NCBI RefSeq assembly: GCF_003369835.1
Contig: NZ_QPMJ01000001.1
Location: forward strand, 806,001-870,000
Direction: 5' to 3'
From: Halorussus rarus
Lineage (GTDB): Archaea; Halobacteriota; Halobacteria; Halobacteriales; Haladaptataceae
Length of the DNA: 64,000 nt
Shown here: piece after piece, positions 44,780 to 53,451 of the stretch
How the letters are laid out: each line of letters begins with the position of its first letter
Position numbering within the stretch: the stretch's first letter is position 1
Notes under the pieces: generated by a model
The model's database searches: none
What the model was told of the DNA's origin: nothing
The model's input: only the letters and a program-made list of their open reading frames with translations
Translations under genes and position numbers: made by a program

Positions 44780-44850
44780 GCGCCGGTGGTCTAGTGGTAT
44801 GACTATGGCCTTCCAAGCCATCGACCCGGGTTCAAGTCCCGGCCGGCGCA
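44780..44850 (+). tRNA. tRNA-Gly (anticodon UCC)
   Basis: A 71-nt cloverleaf with acceptor GCGCCGG/CCGGCGC and discriminator A. The anticodon loop CTTCCAA in stem ATGGC/GCCAT gives anticodon TCC. The T-arm is CCGGGTTCAAGTCCCGG. The 3' 21 nt are repeated at 44932-44952. Confidence 0.95.
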
Positions 44851-44931
44851 TTTTCTGTCGAGCGAAGCGAGACGAAAACCGCCAGCGGGGGTTGAACTAC
44901 GCGAGGCGAGCGGAGCGAGTCTCGCCATCGA

Positions 44932-44952
44932 GTTCAAGTCCCGGCCGGCGCA
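44932..44952 (+). repeat. 21-bp copy of the tRNA-Gly 3' end
   Basis: The last 21 nt of tRNA-Gly (44830-44850) recur exactly 102 bp downstream. The segment between contains only low-complexity GCGAAGCGAG-type sequence. This looks like an old attachment site of a lost integrative element or a local duplication. Confidence 0.75.
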
Positions 44953-45050
44953 CTCTTCGGGAAACCACGTCGACCACCAGTTCGTCCGCTCGGGACCTCG
45001 TTCACCGCCACAACCCTTAATCTCGCGCCTGTCGTTCTTCTCCCGTCCGC

Positions 45051-45599
45051 ATGCCCGACAATCCAGCCAAGCAGACGAGCGAGGAGGTAGACCAGAAGCA
45101 GCTCGATCTCGCCCAGCAGGCGGGCGACGCCTACCAGGAGGCGCTCGACTACATGGCCAACGAGGTCGCTCACACCGGCGGAAAGCAGGAGGCGGGCGAG
45201 TACGTCGTCGGGTTCGCCCAGGAGGAGGCCGAGGGGATGTACGTCCTCCAGAAGGAGGGACAGTTCGAGTGGGTGGAACCCGACGACGAGAACTGCCACC
45301 TCGAAGTGGCGGTCTGCGACGCCGAGGACGGCCGACTCGTCCCGGAGTGCACCGTCCTCGCCTCGCTGATCGACGAGGGCGGCGAGCGGGTCGGCCCGAC
45401 CCGACTCCCGCTGCTCTGGCACCCGGGGCTGTACCACTACGGCAAGAACCTCGCGGTGCCCGGCGAGGGGGCCTACGACGTCGAGGTGCACGTCGAACCG
45501 CCGGAGTTCAAGCGCCACGACGAGCAGAACGGCGACCGGTACGGCGAGCCGGTCACCGTCACGTTCGAGGACGTCGACATCGAGACGGGCCAGGACTGA
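45051..45599 (+). CDS. P19/Tp34-like domain protein (iron-transport related), cytoplasmic form
   Basis: A 182-aa acidic protein. Residues about 80-175 contain LEVAVCDAEDGRLVPECTV, LPLLWHPGLYHYGKNLAVPG and YDVEVHVEPPEF, resembling the P19/Tp34 iron- or copper-binding domain of periplasmic transport proteins, in which a His/Met site binds the metal. Here HYGKN could take part. No signal peptide or lipobox is present, so it would stay in the cytoplasm, unlike characterised members. Many haloarchaea carry similar proteins of unknown role. Confidence 0.6.
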   Translation: MPDNPAKQTSEEVDQKQLDLAQQAGDAYQEALDYMANEVAHTGGKQEAGEYVVGFAQEEAEGMYVLQKEGQFEWVEPDDENCHLEVAVCDAEDGRLVPECTVLASLIDEGGERVGPTRLPLLWHPGLYHYGKNLAVPGEGAYDVEVHVEPPEFKRHDEQNGDRYGEPVTVTFEDVDIETGQD

Positions 45600-45727
45600 C
45601 TCCCGTCCGGCCGAGGGGCTTTTTTGGAATCGGCTCGTTGGATTTCCGTCAGAGTCGGACCCGTGGACGTACCCGAGCTTCCAGTGAAACAAACCGGCAA
45701 TCGACCAGCGGGAGTGTCTACCCAGCG

Positions 45728-48700
45728 ATGAACGGCCCGTATCGGTACGGGAAGGCGCCTCTCTCCCTCGCCCGAGTCCCGTTCGCGGCCGCCACCGGGT
45801 CGACCGGCGACGCCGTCGCCGACGGCGGCGTCGAGGGCGAGCACTTCCGGGCGCTCGCGGAGGAACTTGCGGACGCCGTCCTGGTCGTCGACACCGACAG
45901 CGTCGTTCACTACGCCAACCCGGCGGTCGAGGACCTGTTCGGTTACGCGCCCGAGGAACTCGTCGGCGAGCAGTTGACGGAACTTATGCCGCCGGACCTG
46001 GCCGAGCGCCACCGCGAGGGGATACGGCGCTACCTGCGGGAGGACGAGCGCCACGTCGACTGGCGCTACGTCGAACTCACGGGTGAGCGCCGGGACGGCA
46101 CCGAGATACCGCTCGGGGTCTCGTTCAGCGAGTTCGCCGCCGACGGCGAGCGGCGGTTCACCGGCGTCGTCCGGGACGTCACCGAGCGCAAGCGCCGGGA
46201 GTCGGAGCTCCGGGACCGAGTGGCCCAGCAGGAGGCGCTCGCGACGTTCTCCCAGCGGGCGCTCGGCGACGAGTCGCTGGCCGACCTCACGGACGCGGCG
46301 GTCGAACTGGTGGCCGACGCGCTCGGCAACGACTACTGCAAGGTGCTCGAGCTCCGACCCGAGCGCGACGACCTGCTGCTCCGGGCGGGCGTCGGCTGGC
46401 GCGAGGGGCTGGTCGGGTCGGCGACCGTCGGCACCGAGCGCGACTCGCAGGCGGGCTACACCCTGCTGTCGGCCGAACCGGTCGTGGTCGAGGACCTCGA
46501 GACCGAGGACCGGTTCACCGGGCCCGAGCTGCTCACGTCCCACGACGTGCGCAGCGGCATCTCGACGATCATCGGGTCCGCCGACGACCCGTGGGGTATC
46601 CTGGGCACTCACGACACGGCGACGAGATCCTACGCCGACCACGAGGTGCAGTTCGTCCAGAGCATGGCGCACATCCTCGCGGCCGTCGTCCAGCGCCGCG
46701 AGCGCGAGCGTCGGCTCGAACGCTCCGAGGCGATGCTCGACGCGGTCAGCGACGGGGTGTACGCGCTCGACGCCGACTCCCGGTTCGTCGCCGTCAACGA
46801 CGCCTACGTCGAGCTCACGGGGTACGACCGCGAGCAGTTGCTGGGGGCGCCCGCATCGATGGTCGTCGGCGACGACCGGATCGAGGAGAGCCGGCGGATA
46901 CAGGCCACCCTCGAGAAAGAGGGCGGCGTGGCGACGATGGAGGGGGAGCTACCGACCGCAGACGGCGGTTCGGTCCCCGTCGAGGCCCGCATCGCGCCGC
47001 TGGACCTCGGCGGCGAACTGGGCCGGGTCGGGGTCGTCCGGGACGTCTCCGACCGGAAGCGCCGCGAGGAGACGCTCACCGCGCTCAACGAGATGCTGGA
47101 GTCGCTGGCCGAGGCCGAGAGCCGGACCGATATCTGCGACCTCGGCGTCGACGCGGCGGTCGATGTGCTGGGGTTTCCGAACGCCGCTGTGGCGCTGTAC
47201 GACGGCGAGGGCGGCAGCCTGGCCTCGACGGTGCGGCGGTGGCGCGGCAATATCGACGACGAACTCTTCGGGGGTCGGGGCGACGACGTCGCCTGGCGCG
47301 CGTTCGTCGAGAACGAGCCGAAGCGATTGGACGACCTCCCCGCTGCGGTGGACGCCGACACCGAGATGGGGAGCGCGCTGGTCGTCCCGCTCGGCAAGCA
47401 CGGGGTGTTCCTCGCCGCGTCGCCCGACCGGGCGGCGTTCGACGCGACCGACCGGTCGCTGGCCGACGTGCTGTGCTCGAACGTCCGGTCGGCGCTCGAC
47501 CGGGCCGACCGGGAGGCCACGCTCCGGGAGCAGCGCAACGACCTCCAGGCCAAGAACCGCGAGCTCGAGCGGGTCAACCGACTCAACAGCGTCATCCGGG
47601 AGATAACCAAGGCGCTGACCCAGGCGTCCGACCGGGAGGACGTGATGCAGGCGGTGTGCGAACGGCTGACCGACGCCGGCCCCTACCGGTTCGCGTGGTT
47701 CGGCACGCACGACCGCGTCACCGACGCGGTCGCGCCCGGGGCGCGGGCGGGCGTCGAGGACGGCTACCTCGACGCCGTCACCGTGAACGCTGACGATTCG
47801 GACCCGCACGGTCGCGGTCCCGCGGGCCGGGCGGTCCGCACGAAGGAGCCCCAGGTCCAGAACGACCTGCTCGGCGACCCGCCGTTCGAGCCGTGGCGCG
47901 AGGAGGCGCTCAAGCGGGGCTACCGAGCGAGCGCGTCCGTGCCGGTCGTCTACGCCGGGACGCTCCGGGGCGTCCTCAACCTCTACGCCGGCGAGACCGA
48001 CGTGTTCGACGACCGCGAGCGGACCGTGCTGTCGGAACTGGGCGAGACCATCGGCTACGCGCTCAACGCCCTGGAACAGAAGCAGGCGCTGGTCAGCGAG
48101 CGGTCGGTCGAGCTCGACTTCCGGATCCGGGGCACGAAGAACCCCGTCCTGGCCTTCGTGGCCGAGACCGGCGCGGAGTTCGAGTTCCAGGACGCCGTCC
48201 AGCGGAGCGACGGCCGCCTGCACGTCTTCTACGCCATCCGGGGTGCCCCGGCGGACCGGGCGCTCGACTTCGCCGCGGACGTCCCGTGGGTCGAGGACGT
48301 CCGCCTCGTGACCGAGCGCGACGGCGAGCTCCTTCTGGAGGCCGTGCTGACCGACGAGTCGTTCCTCCGGTCGCTGGTCGACCGCGGCGGGATGCCCCGG
48401 TCCATTTCGGCGACCCCCGACGAGGGCCGGTTCGTGATACGGGTTCCACAGAGCGCGAACGTCCGGACGTTCGTGGACCTCTTCGAGGGGTACTACGGCG
48501 AGGCCCAGCTGGTCGCCCGGCGGGAGCTCGACGAACCGGTGATGACCCGGCAGGACTTCGAGTCCGAACTCGCCGACCGGCTCACCGAGCGCCAGGCGGA
48601 GGTGCTCCGGACGGCCTACTTCGGCGGCTTCTTCGAGTGGCCCCGCGAGAGCACCGCCCAGGAGGTCGCCGACTCGCTCGACGTGTCACAGCCGACCGTC

Positions 48701-48757
48701 AGCCGCCACATCCGGGGCGCCGAACGAACCCTGTTCGGCCTGCTGTTCGACGAGTAA
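45728..48757 (+). CDS. multi-domain PAS/GAF sensor with bacterio-opsin-activator HTH_10 output
   Basis: A 1009-aa one-component sensor-regulator. Domains in order: PAS (about 45-150, DTDSVVHYANPAVEDLFGY), GAF (about 160-320), PAS (about 330-440, DADSRFVAVNDAYVELTGY), GAF-like (about 450-595), GAF (about 620-785), BAT N-terminal domain (about 800-940), and HTH_10 (about 945-1005), with LTERQAEVLRTAYFGGFFEW and DVSQPTVSRHIRGAE. It should sense several signals, such as redox, light or ligands, and bind DNA directly. No receiver or kinase domain is present. Start ATG 45728 is chosen because upstream sequence in frame is antisense-like. Confidence 0.92.
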   Translation: MNGPYRYGKAPLSLARVPFAAATGSTGDAVADGGVEGEHFRALAEELADAVLVVDTDSVVHYANPAVEDLFGYAPEELVGEQLTELMPPDLAERHREGIRRYLREDERHVDWRYVELTGERRDGTEIPLGVSFSEFAADGERRFTGVVRDVTERKRRESELRDRVAQQEALATFSQRALGDESLADLTDAAVELVADALGNDYCKVLELRPERDDLLLRAGVGWREGLVGSATVGTERDSQAGYTLLSAEPVVVEDLETEDRFTGPELLTSHDVRSGISTIIGSADDPWGILGTHDTATRSYADHEVQFVQSMAHILAAVVQRRERERRLERSEAMLDAVSDGVYALDADSRFVAVNDAYVELTGYDREQLLGAPASMVVGDDRIEESRRIQATLEKEGGVATMEGELPTADGGSVPVEARIAPLDLGGELGRVGVVRDVSDRKRREETLTALNEMLESLAEAESRTDICDLGVDAAVDVLGFPNAAVALYDGEGGSLASTVRRWRGNIDDELFGGRGDDVAWRAFVENEPKRLDDLPAAVDADTEMGSALVVPLGKHGVFLAASPDRAAFDATDRSLADVLCSNVRSALDRADREATLREQRNDLQAKNRELERVNRLNSVIREITKALTQASDREDVMQAVCERLTDAGPYRFAWFGTHDRVTDAVAPGARAGVEDGYLDAVTVNADDSDPHGRGPAGRAVRTKEPQVQNDLLGDPPFEPWREEALKRGYRASASVPVVYAGTLRGVLNLYAGETDVFDDRERTVLSELGETIGYALNALEQKQALVSERSVELDFRIRGTKNPVLAFVAETGAEFEFQDAVQRSDGRLHVFYAIRGAPADRALDFAADVPWVEDVRLVTERDGELLLEAVLTDESFLRSLVDRGGMPRSISATPDEGRFVIRVPQSANVRTFVDLFEGYYGEAQLVARRELDEPVMTRQDFESELADRLTERQAEVLRTAYFGGFFEWPRESTAQEVADSLDVSQPTVSRHIRGAERTLFGLLFDE

Positions 48758-48914
48758 CGTCTCCGGTCATCCGGCAGTGTGGCCACTTGTCACCCCGGGA
48801 CGAGTCGGACGCTCTCTGCCCGTATTTAGATGTATAACCCCGAGGGAGCCAAAGCGCGTATGCATCTATCGTTAATCGCTATCCTACGTCGTACTATAGA
48901 CTGGTGTATAGAAC

Positions 48915-49205
48915 ATGAGTCAGAGCATCAGCGGGGACACCTTCGGGAAGGAGTCGGTAAGCCAGCGCGTCATCGATGCGGTCGCCGAGGCGACGGGGAG
49001 GGACCCGACCGACGTCGGACCTCTCTACCACGTCATCGACCCGGACGCGCTCGACCGGCTGTTCGCCGCGACGGGCGCGGGCGGCCGGAACGGGGGCCAC
49101 GTGGAGTTCGCGTTCGCCGGCTGCGACGTCGTCGTCCGGGGAAGCGGCAGTGTGGAGGTGACCGAGCACTCCGTCGCGACCGGGCTCGGCGACGAGACCC
49201 GGTGA
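48915..49205 (+). CDS. HalOD1 output domain protein (96 aa)
   Basis: The third stand-alone HalOD1 protein in the window. The core is VSQRVIDAVAEATGRDPTDVG, then VIDPDALDRLF, a Gly-rich loop and VEFAFAGCDVVVRGSGSVEV. The placement after the PAS/GAF regulator on the same strand (157 bp apart) suggests a possible functional link; this is inference. Confidence 0.83.
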   Translation: MSQSISGDTFGKESVSQRVIDAVAEATGRDPTDVGPLYHVIDPDALDRLFAATGAGGRNGGHVEFAFAGCDVVVRGSGSVEVTEHSVATGLGDETR

Positions 49206-49315
49206 GCGCCCCCGAACGATGACGACGTTCCGACACCCACGACGGAGGCCCGGTGCAGCGTAGCCGTGACCCGGCTCACCCGGCGGCGACAGACGAATCG
49301 GGGGACGCCTACGCC

Positions 49316-49474
49316 ATGACGGACGAGTGCGCTCGGTGCGGGAGCCCAGTTCCGGCCGAGGAGTGGCATCCGGTCGCGACCGTCCGCGACGACGACGGCA
49401 CCGTCGAGATCTACGACTTCTGCTCGGAGGCGTGCCGCACGGCGTGGGTCGACGTCGAGAACGCCGACGACTGA
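49316..49474 (+). CDS. small DUF7576-like zinc protein
   Basis: A 52-aa protein: MTDECARCGSPVPAEEWHPV with a CxxC pair, then an acidic strand segment and CSEACRTAW, a second Cys pair resembling TRASH/MYM-type metal sites. It probably binds one zinc. Haloarchaeal genomes hold many such short proteins. ATG 49316 is chosen; the longer GTG frame from 49253 adds a non-conserved stretch. Confidence 0.7.
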   Translation: MTDECARCGSPVPAEEWHPVATVRDDDGTVEIYDFCSEACRTAWVDVENADD

Positions 49475-49535
49475 ATCGGCAGGGCTGGGCGCGGAAAACG
49501 GTTCTCGGGTTTCGGTCGCTTCTCTCTCAACGTAC

Positions 49536-51914
49536 TCAGAGCCGCGACTGGTGGACGCGGTAGATGACGACCTCGCCTCGGTCGAACACCGGTTCGATGC
49601 CCGGGTACTGGCCGAAGCGGAGGTTCTCGGCGGCGTACCGCTCGCGGGCCCGGGGGCCGACGTAGATGTACTTCGCGTCGTGCTTCTGGAGCAGTTCTGC
49701 CCGGTCGGCCCACGTCCCGGTGTAGATCAGGTCGACCTCCTCGGCCCGGAACTCCGCCGTCTCGTGGCCCCGGTAGATGCCCTCGTGGTAGACCCAGCCG
49801 ATGACCGTCGGCAGGCCGGTCAGCGACGAGGCGGGGCTGGTCCAGGTGTACACCTCCCGGCCGGGCGTCGAGACGATGTGAGGCTGGCCCGCCTTCGCGT
49901 CGAGCCACGCGATGGCGGCCGCCTCGCCCGGGTGACGGTCCTCGACGAACGCCTTGCCCGCCAGCGTCGGGTCGTCGGTGCGGTGGCCCTCGGCGGTGAA
50001 GTGACCGCCGAGCGCCAGTCCGCCGTACAGCGCGGTCGAGACGACCAGCACCGCCGCCAGCCCGCCCATGACGTCCGAGCGGTCGATTCCGACGCGGGGG
50101 AGCGCCCAGTCTGTCGGACCGGACGAGGCGACCAGGGTCCCCAGCGCTGCGCCCGCGGCGGTCGCCCAGAGCACCCACACCTGCATGTACACCTTGAACA
50201 CGGTGTTGAACCGGCCGCCCGCCGCGCTGTCCTGGACGTAGACGAACTCCACCAGCGTGACGAGGCCGGCGCCCGCGACCACCAGCACCGTCTCGTAGCC
50301 GACGCCGCCGGCGTCGACCGCGTCGCCGACCGTCCGGAGCATGAGCCAGCCGACCGCCAGCAGCGGGACTACCAGCACCAGCACCGGGTAGTCCACGACC
50401 CATGCCCACCCCATCAGCGCCGCGGCCAGCAGTCCGAACCGGACGGGGTCGACGTCGAACGCCGCCTTCGCCCGGGGCCAGAGGAACGCCGCGAACGTCG
50501 CGATGAACGCGCCGTGGACGAGCAGCAGGCCGACGGCGCTGGACTGCTCGGGCAGCACCGCGATGCTGCGGTTGCCGGTCGAGCGCAGCAGGATGCCGAA
50601 CACGAACGGGGCGACCCAGGCGATAGCGGCGACCGCTACCGCGGCCGTGGCGGCGAACGCGGCGCCGACCCGACGGGCCTCCGCTAGGAGTGCGAAGTCG
50701 ATTCCGCTCGCCGCTCCGTCGCCCGCGCTCGCACCGGCTCCGCCGTCGGTGACCGGTTCGGCCGCCTCGTCGGCGGCGACGCCGGGGAACAGCGTCAGCG
50801 GGTCGGCGGGCGCGAACACGACCGCGAGCCACACCACGCCGAGGCCGGTCGGGAAGCTCCAGACGTTGACGAGGCCGAGCAGGCCGACGACGAGCGGGAA
50901 GGCGCCGAACGCGAGCGCGCGCCGGCGCCGGAGCGCGCCGGGCCGGGTCCGGTAGTACGCGAACCCGAGCGCCGCGACCAGCAGCAGGAACGGCGTGCTG
51001 ACCATGTGGGCGTGGAGGTCGCCGTTGAGGAACGAGAACAGCGGGAACTCGTTGATGGTGCCGGGGATCACCCGGCTCGGCGCCCAGTAGCCGAACGCGT
51101 CGAGTCCGTCGGCCACGAGGCCGCTCGACGAGGAGTCGCCGAGCGGTTCGGCGAGCCAGTCGGCGACCCGCCGGTCCGTGGGCGCCGGCAGCAGCCAGAC
51201 CAGCCCCGTGACCGCCGTGACCAGGTTGGCCGCGAAGCCGACGAAGAACGCCCCGAGCGCGCCCGCGATCCGGCGCGAGGCGCCGCGGGCGTCGGCCATC
51301 GCCCCCGCGAGTCCGTACGCCGCCGTGACCAGCGCGGCGTAGAACCCCGAGAGCGCGAGGTTGTAGGCGAACTCGGCCTCGGTGCCCGTGAGCTGGGCGA
51401 GCAGGGCTGCCATGAGGTGGCCGCCGTAGTAGTAGAGGACGTGTTCGCCGGCCCACCACATGTCCTGCGGCGGCAGGACGTCGGCCCGCAACAGCGACTT
51501 GAGGATGCCGAAGTCGAGGAACTTCTCGCCGCCGCCGGGGTGGACCGACGGGTCGACGGCCCGGACCGCGACCAGGAGCGCGAACGCGACGCCGAAGACG
51601 ATTATTGTTTCAACGTACGCGCGCGTGTCCATCGGCGGGGCGTCGTCCGCACCGGGGCGGAGCGAACGGTCGCTCCACAGGACGACCCCCGAGAGCGCGG
51701 CGACGGCGCCGACGCCGAGGAACGCGGTCCACCGACCGAACGAGAGGTGGCCGACCCAGTAGGCGACGAGGGTCGAGACCACCAGCGCCACCGGGAGGGC
51801 GAACGCCGCTCCCCGGTCGGGGAAGCCGGGGAACAGCCGGGCGGCGAGCGGCAGCGCGACGAACGCGAGCGCCTGGAAGGCGACGAACCACAGCAGGACG
51901 AGCGCGTACTCCAT
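49536..51914 (-). CDS. DUF2298 (YYY) polytopic membrane protein
   Basis: A 792-aa membrane protein with more than fifteen hydrophobic segments. It matches the archaeal/Chloroflexi YYY membrane family DUF2298: an early conserved GGEKFLDFGILKSLLRADVLPP (cited by its start GGEKFLDFGIL, near residue 120), WWAGEHVLYYYGGHLMAA giving the YYY name, and NEFPLFSFLNGDLHAHM near residue 275. The C-terminal region carries HEGIYRGHE and KYIYVGPRARE. The fold resembles GT-C glycosyltransferases, so a lipid-sugar role is possible but unproven. ATG 51914 has a TATA box 29 bp upstream. Confidence 0.9.
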   Translation of the reverse strand: MEYALVLLWFVAFQALAFVALPLAARLFPGFPDRGAAFALPVALVVSTLVAYWVGHLSFGRWTAFLGVGAVAALSGVVLWSDRSLRPGADDAPPMDTRAYVETIIVFGVAFALLVAVRAVDPSVHPGGGEKFLDFGILKSLLRADVLPPQDMWWAGEHVLYYYGGHLMAALLAQLTGTEAEFAYNLALSGFYAALVTAAYGLAGAMADARGASRRIAGALGAFFVGFAANLVTAVTGLVWLLPAPTDRRVADWLAEPLGDSSSSGLVADGLDAFGYWAPSRVIPGTINEFPLFSFLNGDLHAHMVSTPFLLLVAALGFAYYRTRPGALRRRRALAFGAFPLVVGLLGLVNVWSFPTGLGVVWLAVVFAPADPLTLFPGVAADEAAEPVTDGGAGASAGDGAASGIDFALLAEARRVGAAFAATAAVAVAAIAWVAPFVFGILLRSTGNRSIAVLPEQSSAVGLLLVHGAFIATFAAFLWPRAKAAFDVDPVRFGLLAAALMGWAWVVDYPVLVLVVPLLAVGWLMLRTVGDAVDAGGVGYETVLVVAGAGLVTLVEFVYVQDSAAGGRFNTVFKVYMQVWVLWATAAGAALGTLVASSGPTDWALPRVGIDRSDVMGGLAAVLVVSTALYGGLALGGHFTAEGHRTDDPTLAGKAFVEDRHPGEAAAIAWLDAKAGQPHIVSTPGREVYTWTSPASSLTGLPTVIGWVYHEGIYRGHETAEFRAEEVDLIYTGTWADRAELLQKHDAKYIYVGPRARERYAAENLRFGQYPGIEPVFDRGEVVIYRVHQSRL

Positions 51915-51939
51915 TCGATACGTAGTCGTGCGACCGAGC

Positions 51940-51947
51940 GATAAACG
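51940..51947 (-). promoter_or_regulatory. TATA box of the DUF2298 gene
   Basis: ACGTTTAT on the minus strand, centred 29 bp upstream of ATG 51914. It supports a leaderless transcript and that start codon. Confidence 0.5.
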
Positions 51948-52218
51948 TCTTGGGGTTCGTCTCACCGCCGCTCCGGCCGTTCGCGCCGACAGGCGGGGCG
52001 TAACCGCCGATTAGCTCTCGTTGCGGGTGGCACAGTTCGACCCCGTACCACGACCGTTTCGCGAACGCGACGGACCGGATCGAAGTAGCATTACGGTCCG
52101 TAGTGGCGCCAGTCATCGCGGCTCCTGTAGTCGTCGAACGGGGCGACGCCACCGGCATAAATTCGCACACGGCGACCGAATCACAATCCTTATCTGTCGG
52201 ACGGCGCTACGAAATGGT
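51948..52218. other. gap between the DUF2298 gene and initiator tRNA, no gene seen
   Basis: The frames lack coding character. AATCACAATCC followed by TTATCTG near 52190 may be part of the tRNA promoter. Confidence 0.4.
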
Positions 52219-52293
52219 AGCGGGATGGGATAGCCAGGAGATTCCGGCGGGCTCATAACCCGCAGATCGGTAGTTCAAATCTACCTCCCGCTA
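52219..52293 (+). tRNA. initiator tRNA-Met (anticodon CAU)
   Basis: A 75-nt cloverleaf: acceptor AGCGGGA/TCCCGCT with an A1-U72 pair, anticodon loop CTCATAA, and three consecutive G-C pairs in the anticodon stem (GGG/CCC). A1-U72 plus the GGG/CCC stem is the archaeal initiator signature. Discriminator A is at 52293. No intron is seen. Confidence 0.95.
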
Positions 52294-52523
52294 CTTTCTG
52301 AGCGAACTCACACTGCGAGCCTTCTTTTCGTCGAGCAGTCTCTGAGTCGGAACAGACCCGGAATCGGATCGCCGGACTGTAGGGAGCACTGCGTGAATAT
52401 CGAGCCTGACAGTGATTATGCCTCGTCTATTCCAGTCTACACTTTCGGCGTAACCCGCCGAAGGACCGGCCACGACGACCGGTAAGCAACGTTTTATTGG
52501 CCGCCAGCCACTACGGCTCCCCG

Positions 52524-53216
52524 ATGACATCCGTACTGTTCGTCGTGAGCGAGGAGGGGTACTGGGGCGAAGAGTGCGTCGACCCGCTGGAGACGCTCTC
52601 GGAGACCGAGGCCAGCATCGACGTCGCGACGCCGTCCGGCGGCAAGCCGGTGGTCGACGACCGCTCCGTCGACCCGGAGAACGTCGGCGAGGAGACCGCA
52701 GAGTGGGTCGAGGAGGTCCACAGTTCCGACGAGCGCCTCCAGAACCCGATGCCGCTGGCCGCCGCGGACGCCGACCAGTACGACGCTGTGGTGTTCCCCG
52801 GCGGGCACGGCACCGAGTGGGACGTCAACCAGGACAAGCACGCCCGCGCCCTGCTGCGCGAAGCGGTCGAGGGCGACGACCAGAAGGCGCTGGTCGTGTG
52901 TCACGCGGTCGGCCTCCTCGCGTTCGCCCGCGACAGCGACGGCGGCATGCTCGTCGACGGTCGGAACGTGACCGGTTTCCCCAACGAGTGGGAGGAGAAC
53001 ATCGTCGACGACCAGGACCTGATGCCAGACGGCCGGAAACTGCCCTACTGGGTCGAGGACGAGGTCACGGCCGCCGGCGGTAACTGGGACGCCGAACTCG
53101 ACGCCGACGAGAGCGTCACCGTCGACGGCGACCTCATCACGGCCCGCGGGCCCGAGTCGTCACACGCCGGCGTGACGGCGCTCGTCGAGGCGCTCGGCGT
53201 GACCCGGCCGGCGTAA
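52524..53216 (+). CDS. DJ-1/PfpI family protein (Hsp31-like glutamine-amidotransferase fold)
   Basis: A 230-aa class I glutamine amidotransferase-like protein. The start MTSVLFVVSEEGYWGEECVD has the acidic pocket residues (E16/E17), and FPGGHGTEWD and the nucleophile elbow VVCHAVGLLAF with C126 and H127 are visible. The layout resembles Hsp31/YhbO-type DJ-1 proteins, which act as glyoxalase III, deglycase or chaperone; which of these applies cannot be read. ATG 52524 is the start; nine residues of an upstream extension are not conserved. Confidence 0.87.
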   Translation: MTSVLFVVSEEGYWGEECVDPLETLSETEASIDVATPSGGKPVVDDRSVDPENVGEETAEWVEEVHSSDERLQNPMPLAAADADQYDAVVFPGGHGTEWDVNQDKHARALLREAVEGDDQKALVVCHAVGLLAFARDSDGGMLVDGRNVTGFPNEWEENIVDDQDLMPDGRKLPYWVEDEVTAAGGNWDAELDADESVTVDGDLITARGPESSHAGVTALVEALGVTRPA

Positions 53217-53420
53217 CCCGTCGGTCCGCGGCCGACCGACTCGTCGCTCTTCCTGTCATAATCCTGTGGGCCGTATCTATATGCATTATTGCACATGTTT
53301 GTTCATCGTGGTGTTTCAACCCGATCTAAGTTTAGAATCTTCGTAAAAACGCTAGGTAGTTAGCACATACATTCGACTATTCTACCTACCAGAATCGGAA
53401 CGAATCGAACGAATCGACAC

Positions 53421-53428
53421 TTATATAG
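53421..53428 (+). promoter_or_regulatory. TATA box of the dipeptide-type ABC operon
   Basis: TTATATAG is centred 28 bp upstream of ATG 53452. The whole 53330-53450 stretch is AT-rich. A leaderless transcript of the five-gene operon is expected. Confidence 0.75.
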
Positions 53429-53451
53429 GGAGCTAGGATTAGGTAAAGGAT

